Assembly (NCBI GenBank): GCA_964036295.1 | Contig: OZ038473.1 | Span: 5,053,501-5,117,500 of the forward strand | Direction: 5' to 3' | DNA: 64,000 bases | From: Plumapathes pennacea | Lineage: Eukaryota > Cnidaria > Anthozoa > Antipatharia > Myriopathidae | In this document: positions 10,352 through 21,963 of the stretch, piece by piece | Layout of the letters: each line of letters begins with the position of its first letter | Numbering within the stretch: the stretch's first letter is position 1 | Position numbers and translations under genes: made by a program | The notes under the pieces: generated by a model | The model's database searches: none | Seen by the model: the letters and a program-made list of their open reading frames with translations, nothing else | Told to the model about the DNA's origin: nothing

Positions 10352-13300
10352 GGGTGAAGGCGAAGGGACAGAGAGATTCTGTAGTGACCTACGCTTTCCT
10401 AGACAGTGGGTCAAACTCAACGTTTTGTTCTGAGAAACTTTTGGAACGACTTGGCGTGGAAGGGAGAAAGACAAGACTGTCATTGACAACTATGACTTCT
10501 GAGAACAGTCCCATCGAGACTAATGTTGTTAGCCTAGAAGTGTACGATCTCGACGAGGATGAATTTGTAGACCTTCCCTCAGTGTACTCTACATCCAAGC
10601 TCCCAGCTACATCACGTGACATCCCTGAACAGGGTGACATAGACAAATGGTCACATTTGAGTGATATATGTGTAACCCGGGTTGACACTGAAGTAGGGTT
10701 ACTGATTGGAAATGACTGTACCAAGGCACTTGAACCGAGAGAAGTGAGGCAGAGCAAGGACAGAGGACCGTATGCAGTGAAGACTATCTTTGGCTGGACC
10801 ATCAATGGCCCCTTGGGTCGTAAGCAGGAGGATGCAAGACATACAGCGAATCTAATACGAGGGGATGTTCTGTTGAATAAGCAGTTCAGTGCGTTTTGTG
10901 AAATGGAGTTTAATGACTCTATAGCAGATGCATCCACACACATGTCTCAAGAAGACCAAAGGGCAGTGGAGACGATGGAACAATCAGTCACTATGGTGGA
11001 TGGCCACTATTGTATGGATTTGCCCTGGAGAGCTCACCCCCCATCTCTGCCGGAAAATAAGCCCATGGCAGAACATCGACTTAAGCACTTGAAGAGGAGA
11101 TTCATCAAGGACCCTCAGCTCCATGGAAGGTATGCAGCGGTTGTCGATGATTACCTCCAGAAGGGTTATGCTGAGAGAGTTCCAGAGAATGAGGTTGACC
11201 GCTCTGATGGATGTGTTTGGTACCTTCCCCATCATCCAGTCTTCCATCCAGAGAAGCCAGAAAAAACTAGAGTTGTGTTTGACTGTGCAGCGAAATACCG
11301 CAATGTCACACTCAACGATTGTTTGTACCAGGGTCCTGACTGGAACAATACCTTAGTAGGAGTTCTGACAAGATTCAGACAGGAACCAGTCGCACTCATG
11401 TCTGACATTGAGTCTATGTTCAACCAAGTTCATGTCACGCCAGATCACTGTGATGCATTGAGGTTTCTTTGGTGGCCAGGAGGAGATGTGGATCAGAGTC
11501 CTCAATCATACCGCATGAAAGTTCACCTGTTTGGCGGGGTGTCATCTCCTAGCTGTTCCGGCTTCGCCTTGCTTAAGACTGCCGCTGACAACAGGGACAA
11601 CTTCTCTGTAGAAGCAGTGGACACTGTAGAAAAGAACTTTTATGTAGATGATTGTCTTAAGTCGGTGATAGATGACGATGTTGCAGTTGACCTAGTACAT
11701 GACCTGCGTGACCTACTCTCCAAGGGAGGCTTTCGGCTCACCAAATGGCTTACTAACTCCAAAAGGGTTGCTGAATCCATTCCAGAGAGTGAGAGAGCCA
11801 AAACGATGAAGGATCTGGATTTTGAAGGAATGCCTGTGGAGCGTGCCCTCGGGCTCAACTGGGATGTTCACTCTGACACGTTGCAATTCAGGGTTAAGGT
11901 CAAAGAGAAACCCCCTACTCGACGTGGAATCTTGTCTCTGGTGAGTTCAGTATACGACCCCTTGGGATTTGCAGGTCCCTTCTTGCTGCCAGCTAAAGTC
12001 ATCCTCCAAGATCTCTGTAGAAGGAAACTGGGATGGGATGATGCTATACCAGCAGAATCCTTGAGGTGTTGGCAGCAGTGGCTACAGGAACTCGCCAGGT
12101 TAGAAGAGTATAAAGTTGATTGCTGTGTCCAGCCCAGAAGTTTCGAAAATGTTGTGTCCAGGCAACTGCACCACTTTAGTGATGCTTCCCAGTCCGGGTA
12201 TGGCGCGGTCACCTACTTCCGTATCGTGAACGGTGACGGGCAGATTCATTGCGCCTTCATGATCGGGAAGTCCAGATTGACACCCTTGAAGACCATTTCT
12301 ATCCCGCGCCTGGAGCTGTCGGCAGCAACTGTATCCATCAGATTAGACAGGATGATGAGAAAGGAGTTACAGCTATCCATTGATGCATCATACTTCTGGA
12401 CAGACAGTACCACGGTACTCAAGTACATCAACAATGAAGATAAGAGGTTTCACACATTTGTAGCGAATCGGGTTGCAATGGTGCGTGATGGCTCAGATCC
12501 TTCTCAGTGGAGGCATGTGGAGACGAAGGTGAATCCTGCCGATGATGCTTACAGGGGGCTGACTGCAGGTGAGTTCCTTGGATCAACGCGATGGGCGAAT
12601 GGCCCCGATTTCCTGTGGGAACCTGAAGCTACCTGGCCTTCACCCCCTTTGGACGCTCTGGAGATCGCCGAAGGTGACCCTGAAGTGAAAAGAGAATCCA
12701 CAGCCTGTGCAGTGGTGGTTGACGACGCTGTGACAACGACAGATAGGGCACTGCAGGGGTTCTCTTCATGGAAGAAGCTGATCAAGTTCGTGGCATGGAT
12801 GCTGAGGTATCGAAGCAATCTTCGCAGAGCTGCGCGTGACCGCAAGGAGTCAGTCCCAGTCAAGGCAAAGTTCAAGGGAACTTTCAAGCCAATAAATGTC
12901 GATGAGATGAAGGAGTCTGAGCTAAGCATAGTCAAATATACCCAAGAGAAGTGCTTTGCCGAAGAGATCCGGGCTCTCCGTAAGTCACCAGCAAGTGGTG
13001 AGCTGATGACGAGTACTGTCAAGAAGACAAGCCGCATTTACCAGTTGGATCCTGTTCTGGTTGATGGTGTCATAAGGGTTGGTGGACGTTTGCGTCGGTC
13101 GTCGTTACCGGAAGAAGCTCGACATCCAATGATTCTACCACGAGATCATCACATCACAGAACTGATCATACGTCACTATCACTTCTTGTCGGGTCACTCA
13201 GGAAGAGAGTATGTGCTGTCTCTACTCAGAGGCAAGTTCTGGGTGATAAATGCAAGCTCAAGAGTCAGGAAGATGTTGGCAAACTGCTTTGATTGTAGGA

Positions 13301-14266
13301 GGAGACAAGCTCCAGTGATGGAACAGAAGATGGCAGACTTGCCTGAAGATCGAGTGACTCCAGACCTTCCCCCGTTTAGCCATGTTGGCGTTGACTTCTT
13401 CGGTCCATTCCTGGTGAAGCAAGCAAGGTCCCAGGTTAAGAGGTATGGATGCATATTCACCTGCCTTACTGTTCGAGCGGTGCACATAGAGATCGCCAAC
13501 TCCCTAGACACAGATTCGTTCATTGATGCATTTCGTCGTTTTGTGGCAAGAAGAGGAAAGCCGGTCGTGATCAGAAGCGACAATGGCACTAACTTTGTTA
13601 GTGGTGAGAAGGAGATCCGCAACGGCATTGCCCAGTGGAATCAGTGGCAAATTCATGAAACACTCCTCCAACAAGGTGTGAAGTGGATATTCAACCCTCC
13701 AGCGGGATCCCATCATGGAGGCATATGGGAGAGATGCATTAGGACTACCCGGAAGGTCCTGACAGCCCTTCTCAAGGAGCAAGTGCTGAAAGACGAGACT
13801 CTGCGAACGCTCATGTGTGAGGTCGAGGCCATCATAAATGGGAGACCACTAACCAAGGTGTCTGATGATCCCAGAGATTTGGAGGCACTCACCCCCAACC
13901 ACTTATTGCTGCTGAGATCAGGGCCAATTCTCCCCCCTGGCATCTTCGAGAAGGAAGATCTGTATGCACGCAGAATATGGCGGCAGGTGCAGTATGGCTG
14001 ACCAGTTCTGGAGGCGTTGGACTAGGGAGTACCTTCCCTTGCTGCAGACCAGGCAGAAGTGGAACCGTCCCCACAGGAACTTAGCCGTGGATGATGTTAT
14101 TCTTGTCGTGGATGATACATGCCATCGGAGTATGTGGCCGATTGCCAGAGTGACAGATGTGATGCAAGGTCAAGATGGTTACGTACGACGAGTGAAAGTG
14201 AAGACAAGAACGGGCCAGTTGGAGCGTCCGATTGACAAGTGTGTGCTGTTGGAAGCAGCTAACTGA
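10297..14266 (+). pseudogene. BEL/Pao Pol: protease, RT, RNase H, integrase
   Basis: A 1,234-codon frame (10297-14001) carries, in order: an aspartic protease (FLDSGSNSTFCSEKL, about 10390); RT (MSDIESMFNQVHVTPD, about 11400, and [10 protein letters not shown], about 11635, with the YVDD metal site); the Pao linker [14 protein letters not shown]; RNase H (HHFSDASQSGYGAV, about 12170); an integrase zinc domain (HYHFLSGHSGREYV...CFDCRR, about 13170); and the integrase core with GVDFFGPF, IRSDNGTNF and HHGGIWER supplying the three acidic residues. The frame breaks near 13990, and the C-terminal DUF5641-type domain continues to the stop at 14266 (DQFWRRWTREYLPLLQ). All catalytic motifs I can check are present. 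The ATG at 10297 is only the frame's first Met; true translation would come from Gag-Pol. Confidence 0.9.
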
Positions 14267-14410
14267 AGATGTTGACTGTCAACGACGCTCCTGTAACTTC
14301 GCAGAATTCAACGATGCTATCGCCACAAGATCAAGAGAATGAACTTTATATTATACCAAATCGTTATTACTTGAATCTTGAACTTTGAACATTTAAATGC
14401 GTACCCATTT

Positions 14411-14422
14411 AAAGGGTGGGAA
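14411..14422 (+). other. polypurine tract before the 3' LTR
   Basis: AAAGGGTGGGAA lies directly before the 3' LTR. A purine run here primes plus-strand DNA synthesis in LTR elements, so position and composition fit. One T interrupts the run. Confidence 0.65.
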
Positions 14423-14859
14423 TGTAGATTCAAGTTATCATACTTCAAGTTATTGTTCTAGCCTCTTGGGGAACCCCCCTTGGGGCCGCTTGTTATTTAG
14501 TGCCCATTCTCCCAGGAAAAAAAATAATAATATGGCTGCTGTCACGTTTCGGGGACGGCAGTCATCGTCAAAAATCCGTTTCCATCGGCTACGTTTTATG
14601 TGATCCTTTGATGCTTTGTCGTTCAAGTAATTGTTTTGTTTTTGTTGGCGGAATTTATACCTATGGAGGCTTCACCGTGTTCGTAAGTAGTCACATTGTG
14701 TTTTGTAATTAGGCTTGCATAAGTTTAATTGTATTGTATTGTTGTAGAAACCGTTTCGCTTATACTGTTGGAAAAGACACAAGGGATTAAAGACCAACAC
14801 TGTAACCACGAGTGTAAACACGCAAGTACCACATTTGATTCGATCCGCTGGCATCTACA
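14423..14859 (+). repeat. 3' LTR of the BEL/Pao element
   Basis: A 437-bp block matches 8025-8458, starting TGTAGATTC and ending GGCATCTACA. Against the 5' LTR it has a 6-bp gain in an A/AAT run, losses of 1 and 2 bp, and about eight substitutions, mostly transitions. Confidence 0.95.
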
Positions 14860-14864
14860 CATAT
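14860..14864. repeat. target-site duplication CATAT, right copy
   Basis: CATAT directly follows the 3' LTR and matches 8020-8024. Confidence 0.9.
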
Positions 14865-16950
14865 AATCTTTTAATAACTCTGGCTCAGCTCCGCTCATCT
14901 TGAAGAAACGTGTCCCAAGTCAACCTAGGCGACGTGTACTAGTGAGCAGGATCAAGACCATAACATTTCATGCAAACACTTCGAAGTTTTCAAAAACATC
15001 GGCCAGGAGTAAAAAATCAGTTCGTAAATAAAGATCATGATATTCTCTAAAATTTTTCATATTGAAAGTCCCGCCAAACTTTTTGTGCATGTTCATAATC
15101 ACTCTTCGAGATATCCTTTTCAGTTAATATTAAATAAAACATCTCAGTTGGAGGCAACTCTTTTTCTTTGAATCATTCGAAATAGTTAAAATAATCATAA
15201 GGAAACACACCTTTCCTTTTTAAAAGATTCAACTCATCTCCTTTGAAAAATTCTGATGTCATTTTCAAGTGTCTGAACCATTCCATTAAGACTACTCAAC
15301 AAAAACTTGTAACTATCAATAAACCTTGCTTGCATATTTGTTGGTGTCATTTTCACTGAACCATCATCATTCATCACCACTTTTCCTTTTTTGTCTTTTT
15401 CAACTGTCTCATCAATTTTTACATATTTAGCGAAAGAAATATATTTCTCTTCATTAAGTGGAATACAATTGACTCTCTCTCCATCTTTTGCTAATTCTTT
15501 CACAAACAAGTGAGCATCATAATTTTGAAGATTATGAAAAATGATGGGAACTGAACATGTTCTGACTTTCAAATTACATTTAGAATGTGCTGCTCCTCTA
15601 AACTTTCCTGTCAAATGACAATGATCTCTGACTTTCGTAAAGTAATACTCTCAGAATCAAACTCTCTCTCTGAACCTTTACAAAATGTAACAAACACTTT
15701 GAGAATGATACTCTTCTTTTTCTTTCTCACCAAAAATCTTCTTCTTTGGATCTTTCAAATATTTTTCATAAATCTCCTCTATCTCACGATCAATCATAGA
15801 ATTAAACTTTTCAACAACATTATCTTCTTCACTTGCTTTTGTGTAAACTAATTGTTTTGGTTTCATGAGACTTTCATCAAAACAAACAATTGTATATGAA
15901 AATCCACAGGGAATATGTTCTTGAATGTTTGTGGTAAAAGATTTCTTATCTGATTTTGATTCTGATGTCTCATCTTTGCTTTTTGTTTTTTCATTCCAAG
16001 TTTTAACAATCCTTGTTTTGTTTCTTCACTCATTTTAGACTCATCGTCTACAATCACGTTGAAAGACTCAAAATCAGCATAAATCACAAAAGGAAGTTTG
16101 AACTCCTTATAATGGTTCGTAAACTTACAAACTTTTTCATAAGTTGGCATCATGGCTGCCAATCCTTATTTGAAAAACATTCTTATGTTCTTCGAAATAT
16201 TTGTCATAAAAATGATTAAAACAATTCTTATAAACATTCACCTTATTTCGATGATTTGTATACTGACTCTTCAATAATCTTGACAATGAATTTATAACAC
16301 AATGTCCTTCGTAAAGTAACAAATCTACCACCTTTTTGTCGTCAGCGTCTTCTTTCACTGGTCTCAGTAGAAAAAATCCTCCTCTCTCTCGTTGACAATC
16401 ATCATATCCAACTATACAAATCTTATATCCTGGATTATTTTTCTCAAAAATCGATGGTCCTTTTTTAATATCGACGGGAAAAGTAATACCTTCCCAATTA
16501 AAATCCTTGACCTTACTCTTTAATGTTAACTGTATTCTATAAGAATGATATTCCTTTGGATTAAGCGCTCTCAAAATAGACCACTTGAAACATTCGTTAT
16601 CATTACTTTGAGTATTCGTCACTGCCTTCTTATTAGTTATCCTTTTTGGAAGATCCACATAAATTTTCACCAGATATTGGTGTGAATTCGTCAACTTTAA
16701 TAGTCAAATATTCAACCTAAATGAACAAATTCCTGACTTTTCCAACAAAAATTGTGACATTAGCTTGTAAAACTCTTCAATATCAGTGCTTTCATAAACC
16801 TCCTTAATTTCACTTCTATGATGATAAATCGACTGTTCCATAAACTCACCTTTACTAAACATCTTATAAACACACGACAACACGAACTGAACCTTAAATG
16901 GTTTCGGAAATTCTCGAATTTAAGAATTGGTTCATGCTTAGCGTGTGTAT
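14865..16950 (-). pseudogene. Polinton-like DNA polymerase B, N-terminal and exonuclease part
   Basis: The minus strand from about 16950 down encodes the upstream part of the family B polymerase cut by the BEL insertion. Visible blocks are: KPFKVQFVLSCVYKM and EVYESTDIEEFYKLM (about 16770-16920); DNECFKWSILRALNP (about 16590); the zinc-type motif VRDHCHLTGKFRGAA (about 15600-15640); the exonuclease motif VPIIFHNLQNYDAHL (about 15540); LTEKDISKSDYEHAQKVW (about 15110); and MSGAEPELLKDY running into the target site. At least five breaks occur (near 16690, 15860, 15700, 15170 and 15040), so it is dead. Such enzymes copy the element from a terminal protein primer. No Polinton capsid, ATPase, protease or integrase gene is recognisable nearby. 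Confidence 0.8.
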
Positions 16951-17000
16951 ATCGAGTTATGGATGCACGCGGGGAGTTTGGAGAGCACGAGAGAAGCATA

Positions 17001-17042
17001 AATCAAAAATCAAAAATCAAAATCAAAATCAAAAATCAAAAT
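17001..17042. repeat. AAATC/AAAATC simple repeat
   Basis: About eight units of AAATC or AAAATC lie next to the upstream end of the polymerase remnant. Confidence 0.85.
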
Positions 17043-17403
17043 TGTGCTAGCAGAATTCTAAAAGTGAGGTGGGGGCGTTGTGGGTTATGGCCCAGAAGGA
17101 ACAAATCCCTACTACTTGAATTCAGTCAAAAATGTAGCACCATACATATTTTGTCTTTCGTGCAGGTACAGCACTTTTGACTTCGTGTTCAATAAACTGG
17201 ATAGGTTTTCAACAGACAATTTAAACAAAGGATTAACAAATCCAATATTACATTTAGCAAGTGAATCAGGTGTGAAAATTGAAAATGGTTGGCAGTTCCT
17301 CACATGAAAAACAAACATAATGAAAGAACAACAAAGAAAAGAAAACTACCATATTTCCAATAAGCATTTATTGGCCAGGTACAAAGGAAGAAAAGGAAGT
17401 GTT
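17043..17403. other. no recognised gene
   Basis: A short plus-strand frame at 17080-17307 has no feature I recognise. AT-rich sequence follows up to the truncated end of the Helitron fragment. Nothing else can be supported. Confidence 0.3.
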
Positions 17404-18311
17404 TTATTTCTTACCTGCCCCTTGTTTCCTGATGATGAGAATCAGCAAATCACTCACATTGGGGGGGAGACTGCGGAGAAATTTCTGCACATCTTGTGGC
17501 AAATTAAGGACATGTGCTTTGTACCCACACTGGCCGCCTTGTTTCCGGTAAATGCACATAATGGAGAAAGCCCTGGCGATAAGCATTTCCTCCACTTCGC
17601 TGAGACCCTGTAGTTCTGTTGGCACTGTACTAGGGTCCATGTCGTTGTCACCCGAAAATAAACGGCACAAAGTCTTTTTGTTTCGCTTACAGCTGGTGCA
17701 GGTATAGTTCGGGTCAGTGCAACAAGTGGCCATGTTTCCTTGCACACCTTACAGTGAAGATGTCGAAGGTTTTCTTCGTAGCGGTGGAAGGCTGTAAGTT
17801 CCTCTTGTGCCCACTGCTGTCCATGTAGAGTCAGGTTGTCGGGGTTAGCCCATCCACGGCCATGCAGATATTGTTCCCTCTGGAAGCGCCATTCTTCGAC
17901 AACAAACGTTGCTTACAGCGTCGATTGTTGGCCTCATTTTGAGCCTGAAGCCTGTGGGCCCTTTGTGCATTCGTTTAATTGTGGCGTCGGGAAGCTGCTG
18001 TTCTCTTGCCTGAGTCGTTTGGGTCTGCTTCTGCATATGATGCTCCTGATCAGCTATAATGCGCTGCTCTATCTCCTGAGTTGTCTCCAGAGCTCGATTC
18101 TGCTGGTAATGCTTTTGGTCATACCGTTGCTTCTCTTTTTTGGCAGCGACAGCATTGTCTGTTTGCCGTCTGCGCTCGAGATGGATACACGGCTCCTGGC
18201 TTGTCTCATCTCTCGTCTTGGTCTCGCTTGTTCTCTTCGTTTTTGAAGACAAACTTGTTTCTTCTCTTGAGAGTGTTCGGTTTGATTCTTTGCTTGATTC
18301 ATACTTACCAT
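17404..18311 (-). pseudogene. Helitron-type protein, N-terminal (DUF6570-like) fragment
   Basis: From the minus-strand ATG near 18311, a basic Arg/Gln/Glu-rich start is followed by a Cys-rich region (CKVCKETWP, then YTCTSCKRNK) and FSGDNDMDPSTVPTELQGL, then SEVEEMLIARAFSIMCIYRK and VLNLPQDVQKFLRSLPP. From memory, this string is typical of the DUF6570 region upstream of the Helitron_like_N domain. At least two frameshifts (near 18080 and 17700) break it. The frame ends at 17404, so the Rep nuclease and Pif1 helicase that a Helitron needs are absent. It is a truncated, dead copy. Confidence 0.7.
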
Positions 18312-18820
18312 TTTACTTTTTCAGCAAGAGCATAAAACTCCTGTTGCGGAACACCACGTGATCAACCCAGCAGACACCGTGCCAGTGAATGAAATACATT
18401 AAAACACAATTTTCGGGGTCACCAAGAGGAAAACGCCTTGGAGCGAGGTGAGAGATTCAGTGTTGGTAGTGGCTAGATGGGATCCTGCTAAGAGAAGAAA
18501 TCGAGAGAGGACTGAAACAGAGTGTTGTTTGGAAACTCTCCGAGCGACAGCCGATCGTAATGATTTCCGGAAATTAAATTGTTAGCGAGAACTGCGCACA
18601 GAATAAAGATGGAGGCTGGAACGGACATTTGATAAGTGCGAATTTTGCAGTAAATTGCTTCTATAGAGACAATTTAAATTTTGCAAAGAAAGAGCTTGGT
18701 ATATAATATTGAGTAAATATTTCGTTTATACCGAGTGAATATTTCACCGTTAGTTAACGGCGAAGTTTGGATCAGTTATATACCGAGAAGCATAATTGCA
18801 ATTTTTTATTTTCTCTGTAG
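18312..18820. other. no gene seen
   Basis: This is upstream of the Helitron start. AT-rich sequence ends in a T-rich tract and TAG at 18818-18820, which looks like a splice acceptor for the exon that follows. No conserved coding or terminal Helitron hairpin is evident. Confidence 0.3.
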
Positions 18821-19042
18821 ATACGACTAACGGCAAATTTTTCATTTATACATTCCCAGGCTGGAATTATACTCATTATAACGTGCAAGATTATGATTAC
18901 TTACAATTCGGAACCTGGTTTTCTGATTTCGAGGGTTGTGTAAACCCAGAGAATGAAGAAAAGCAAGTAAATGAGCACTATGAAGAACAAACTCGAGCCA
19001 AATTCATAGTTGTGAAAGAGGAGAAGAATTTCGGGACCAATG
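18821..19042 (+). CDS. putative exon of an unknown gene, copy 1
   Basis: A T-rich tract and TAG precede an open segment that ends at a GT (GGTAATG at 19042-19048). The protein ends with HYEEQTRAKFIVVKEEKNFGTN. It resembles the exon at 20462-20578 (EYEVKHTVKFACYKADKGFGNA): both show acidic-aromatic residues, YE, T, KF, K..K.FG, and both end one base into a codon at the donor. An internal acceptor near 18857 is also possible. I do not recognise the domain; short N-terminal modules of this style occur beside SWIM-type transposon proteins, but that is only an impression. Confidence 0.45.
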
Positions 19043-19450
19043 GTAATGTACCGGCAAATGGCTTGCTCTCGATCAGTCATTTAGCATTTCATTGCACTGC
19101 TTATAATTTGTCTCGGAGTGGAAGTGGTAAATAGTGCTAAAGAGGGGGTATGTGTGCAAAAAAAAAACAACTGACATTGATATGATCCCAGGGGGAGTGG
19201 GCATTCTCATACTTTTGGGTAGGGGGATATGTTTCGCAGATCCGAAGACCCTCACCCTGTTTCAGATCGACATATACAAATTTTCAAGCCTATTTCAGAC
19301 CTGTATCTTAAAAATATGCACCCTGCTTCAGTTTCAAAGCAAATCTACTACCCTATTCCAGACCAAACAGACAAAGCTTATTTCCTATTTCAGACTAAAA
19401 TGCGTGCTTTATGGGAGAATTCCTCCCTCCACCCTCCACCCCACGTTAGA

Positions 19451-19493
19451 CTGTAAGACAGACAGATAGACAAACAGACAGACAGACTAACAG
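19451..19493. repeat. CAGA/CAGATAGA microsatellite
   Basis: About ten units of GACA/GATA-type tetranucleotides, mostly CAGA. Confidence 0.8.
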
Positions 19494-19556
19494 ATAAACA
19501 ACAAAAAGGTCAGTGGGATTTTAGCTGATCATTTGCAGCTGTTTTTGATTTATTTG

Positions 19557-19635
19557 ATGCGGTCACACGACACCAAAAACCCATCTGGGTAAAGAGTTTT
19601 CCCTCGAGGGAAACGAATGTTGTGTGTGACCGCAA
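19557..19635. repeat. hairpin MITE fragment
   Basis: GCGGTCACACGACA near the left end is mirrored by TGTTGTGTGTGACCGC at the right, with a short loop holding TTTCCCTCGAGGGAAA, itself a palindrome. The whole segment can fold on itself, as a small foldback element does. Boundaries are approximate. Confidence 0.6.
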
Positions 19636-20461
19636 AATACCCAAACGCAGCGTCTGGGTTGTCACCCAGACAACCCACTATAGAACAATATAACTTTGCC
19701 TTGACATCGACCCTACAAAAAGTTTCGCTTCATTTTCAGCTTTCATTTCCCCTGATGGCATTAACCAATCATCTTGCGAGGAGTGCGAGCTGCGGTCAGT
19801 GTGATTGACAGCTAAAATAATTCGAGACAAACCAGATGTTGTTGGGTCGACACTAGATAACATAGGATAGAGGACCCCTGAGTTTTTCGGAATATTTCCG
19901 ACTTTACGCTGACGTCACACGAAACCACAATTCGTAAAGCAAGATGGGGACATGAGTCGAGCGGTTTGAAGCAATGCCCAACAGACGGCATTTTCCGAGT
20001 ATTTCGCCTTATTCTTCACTCATTCTTACTTTTACCGATTTCTATGTACCGACGCATACGAATCGGCAATAGTCCGTGCAAAAACCTACAAAGACTTTCA
20101 AGCGGTATGGGTTACCTGACTGGGTGTTGAAACGACGCGAAACAGACTACGAGGCACTTTACAACATAGGTTGAGGTAACCGATAATATTAATTGAAGAG
20201 CCTCCGGCAAAAACGATCCATGTGATCATTTTTTTCCGAAATTTAACTTTGGCCAAAATGCGCTGTAATTTCGCATACTGATTGATACTTATGTAAATAA
20301 AATGTCCCTGTATTTTGTTTTTCAGATTTTGGGCTTGTTTCCGAGATATTTGCTTGCATTTGTGGTAAGCGCTGCGTACACTTAAACAAAAGAATACTTA
20401 TTAAGAAATAAATAAATAAAAAGAAATTCAAGCCAATCGCGCTGTCCGGTCTATGTCTCAG
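19636..20461. other. no gene seen
   Basis: Non-coding, likely intron between the two related exons. It ends in a pyrimidine-rich run and CAG directly before 20462. Confidence 0.3.
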
Positions 20462-20578
20462 GTTACTATGGCTTCGTAAACTCTGCAGAAGAGGCCTACA
20501 AGTTCATTTCAGAATACGAAGTAAAGCACACAGTAAAGTTTGCCTGCTACAAGGCTGACAAAGGCTTTGGAAACGCAG
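20462..20578 (+). CDS. putative exon of an unknown gene, copy 2
   Basis: The exon is flanked by TCTCAG and a strong donor, GCAG/GTAAGC. It encodes YYGFVNSAEEAYKFISEYE and then a KF...K.FG ending like the exon at 18821-19042. Equal donor phase and the shared ending suggest that the two arose by exon duplication, or are first exons of two copies of a gene. The downstream exons are not visible; the LINE at 22-28 kb may have displaced them. Confidence 0.5.
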
Positions 20579-20599
20579 GTAAGCGAATTATTTCAGCCT

Positions 20600-20742
20600 G
20601 CCTGGTTTTCACTAAAGTGGCATACGTAATTATTTACAAGCATGATAAGCATAAACATAAGAACCAGTTGAGCATAAGAATCTTAAGGTTCTTATGTTTA
20701 TGCTCATCATTCTTTTGCTTTTGTCAATTGTGAAAACCAGGC
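20600..20742. mobile_element. 143-bp MITE, strong hairpin
   Basis: Terminal inverted repeats GCCTGGTTTTCAC and GTGAAAACCAGGC enclose a second inverted pair: GCATAAACATAAGAACC and GGTTCTTATGTTTATGC. The element is almost entirely a hairpin. No transposase is encoded. No certain target duplication can be read. Confidence 0.85.
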
Positions 20743-21963
20743 TTTTATTTACCTTGGATAAATAGTTCACTGCCAGACAAAGGAAAACAGTCACTATGTT
20801 CAATGCACTTCTTTATGAAATGTCTTAATTTTCCTCAAGGAATTGAAATTGAATAACTGTGTCCAGATGATGCTATAAACTGTAAGGTTGGAAGCAAGCT
20901 GGAAGAGTAATTGTTATGTCGACATTGCTATTAGAAAAGGCTTAAATAAGGGATTGTTAATTATTTACCACGGTGTGGGGTTGGGTAGGGGGGTTAGGGT
21001 CTCTCTTTTCATATGGAGGGGAGGGGGATGAAATTTTCATACTTAAAGCAGGGGAGGAGCAGAGGCAAGGGCTATGACATGCAGTTTAAAGAACCCTGAC
21101 CTGTCACAAGAGAGGAAAACACACCAAACAAGTGGAGAATGATGACTTCACATGACATCACATTTACTCACTGTAAAGTGTAGTATCCAGTCCTCCTAGA
21201 CCGAGTGAGATTATGGGACGTACTAGACCGAAAGCACATGGTTGAGTAAAACAGTTTTATTGTTGTGTTTATACTGGCCTTTTGCTCTATCGTCGTTACC
21301 GAGGGTACCACACAAAGGAAGGTTCATTTCCTCCCACAACTGAGTTCAAATGTTAACAATAACAACAACAACAGCATCGCTTTATTCGCAACCTTACAGT
21401 AATATAAAAAATACAGAATAACAATCAAAGACAAACCATTTTTAAAACAAGTTATTCGCACTTGGATTATTTGCACTTGAAACAGAACTTAGATGTGATG
21501 CAAATAAAATCTTGCTGAGCAACTTAAAGTGTTACCGAAACGAAAGTGGCCTCAATCTCATTACTCTTATTTGAGAACCATTACAAAATGAGGAAGAATG
21601 GCATTTTCTGTTTGTCAATATCTCATCTCTTTCGAGATATTCAATATTTTGCAATAATTATGCTAATGAGCAGAGCTATGATGTCACTTGGTTGACAGAC
21701 AAGAGGGAAATTTCAAAATGTTGAATATTTTTGCAAATATTAGATAAAAAGGATTGAAACTTTACATGCTTATGACAATATTGAGAACTTGCACATGATC
21801 ATGCAGATCACAATGTTGCCATGGAAATATTTTCCCCTTGTTACCTTTTTTGATTATTCAGAGTTCATGGCACTCTGTGATGGGAGCAGAAGTCATGGAA
21901 GTAGAGCATTTGTAGATGGAGTTCCTTTGCTTCTACCATCCGGGGTGTCCTAAAACCAGACAT
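20743..21963. other. no gene seen; repeats
   Basis: AT-rich non-coding DNA with an AAC microsatellite at about 21354-21375 and a small ATATCTC...GAGATAT foldback near 21622-21645 that looks like part of a MITE. No open frame with recognisable content. Confidence 0.35.

Larger units (their letters stand above)
8025..14859 (+). mobile_element. full-length BEL/Pao LTR retrotransposon
   Basis: This is a 6,835-bp element with two LTRs, flanking CATAT duplications, a Gag region, and a Pol with protease, RT, RNase H and integrase in the Pao order. The LTRs differ by about eight substitutions and three small indels over some 434 bp, so they are roughly 98% identical and the insertion is fairly recent. 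The coding region is open apart from three frame breaks (near 9750, 10340 and 13990). This copy therefore probably cannot move by itself, but close relatives may. It sits inside the minus-strand DNA polymerase B gene and is younger than it. Confidence 0.95.

Noticed and set aside
10389-13943. Several minus-strand open frames of 60-184 codons opposite the BEL Pol
   Set aside because: They are antisense shadows of a long high-complexity coding frame and show no motifs.
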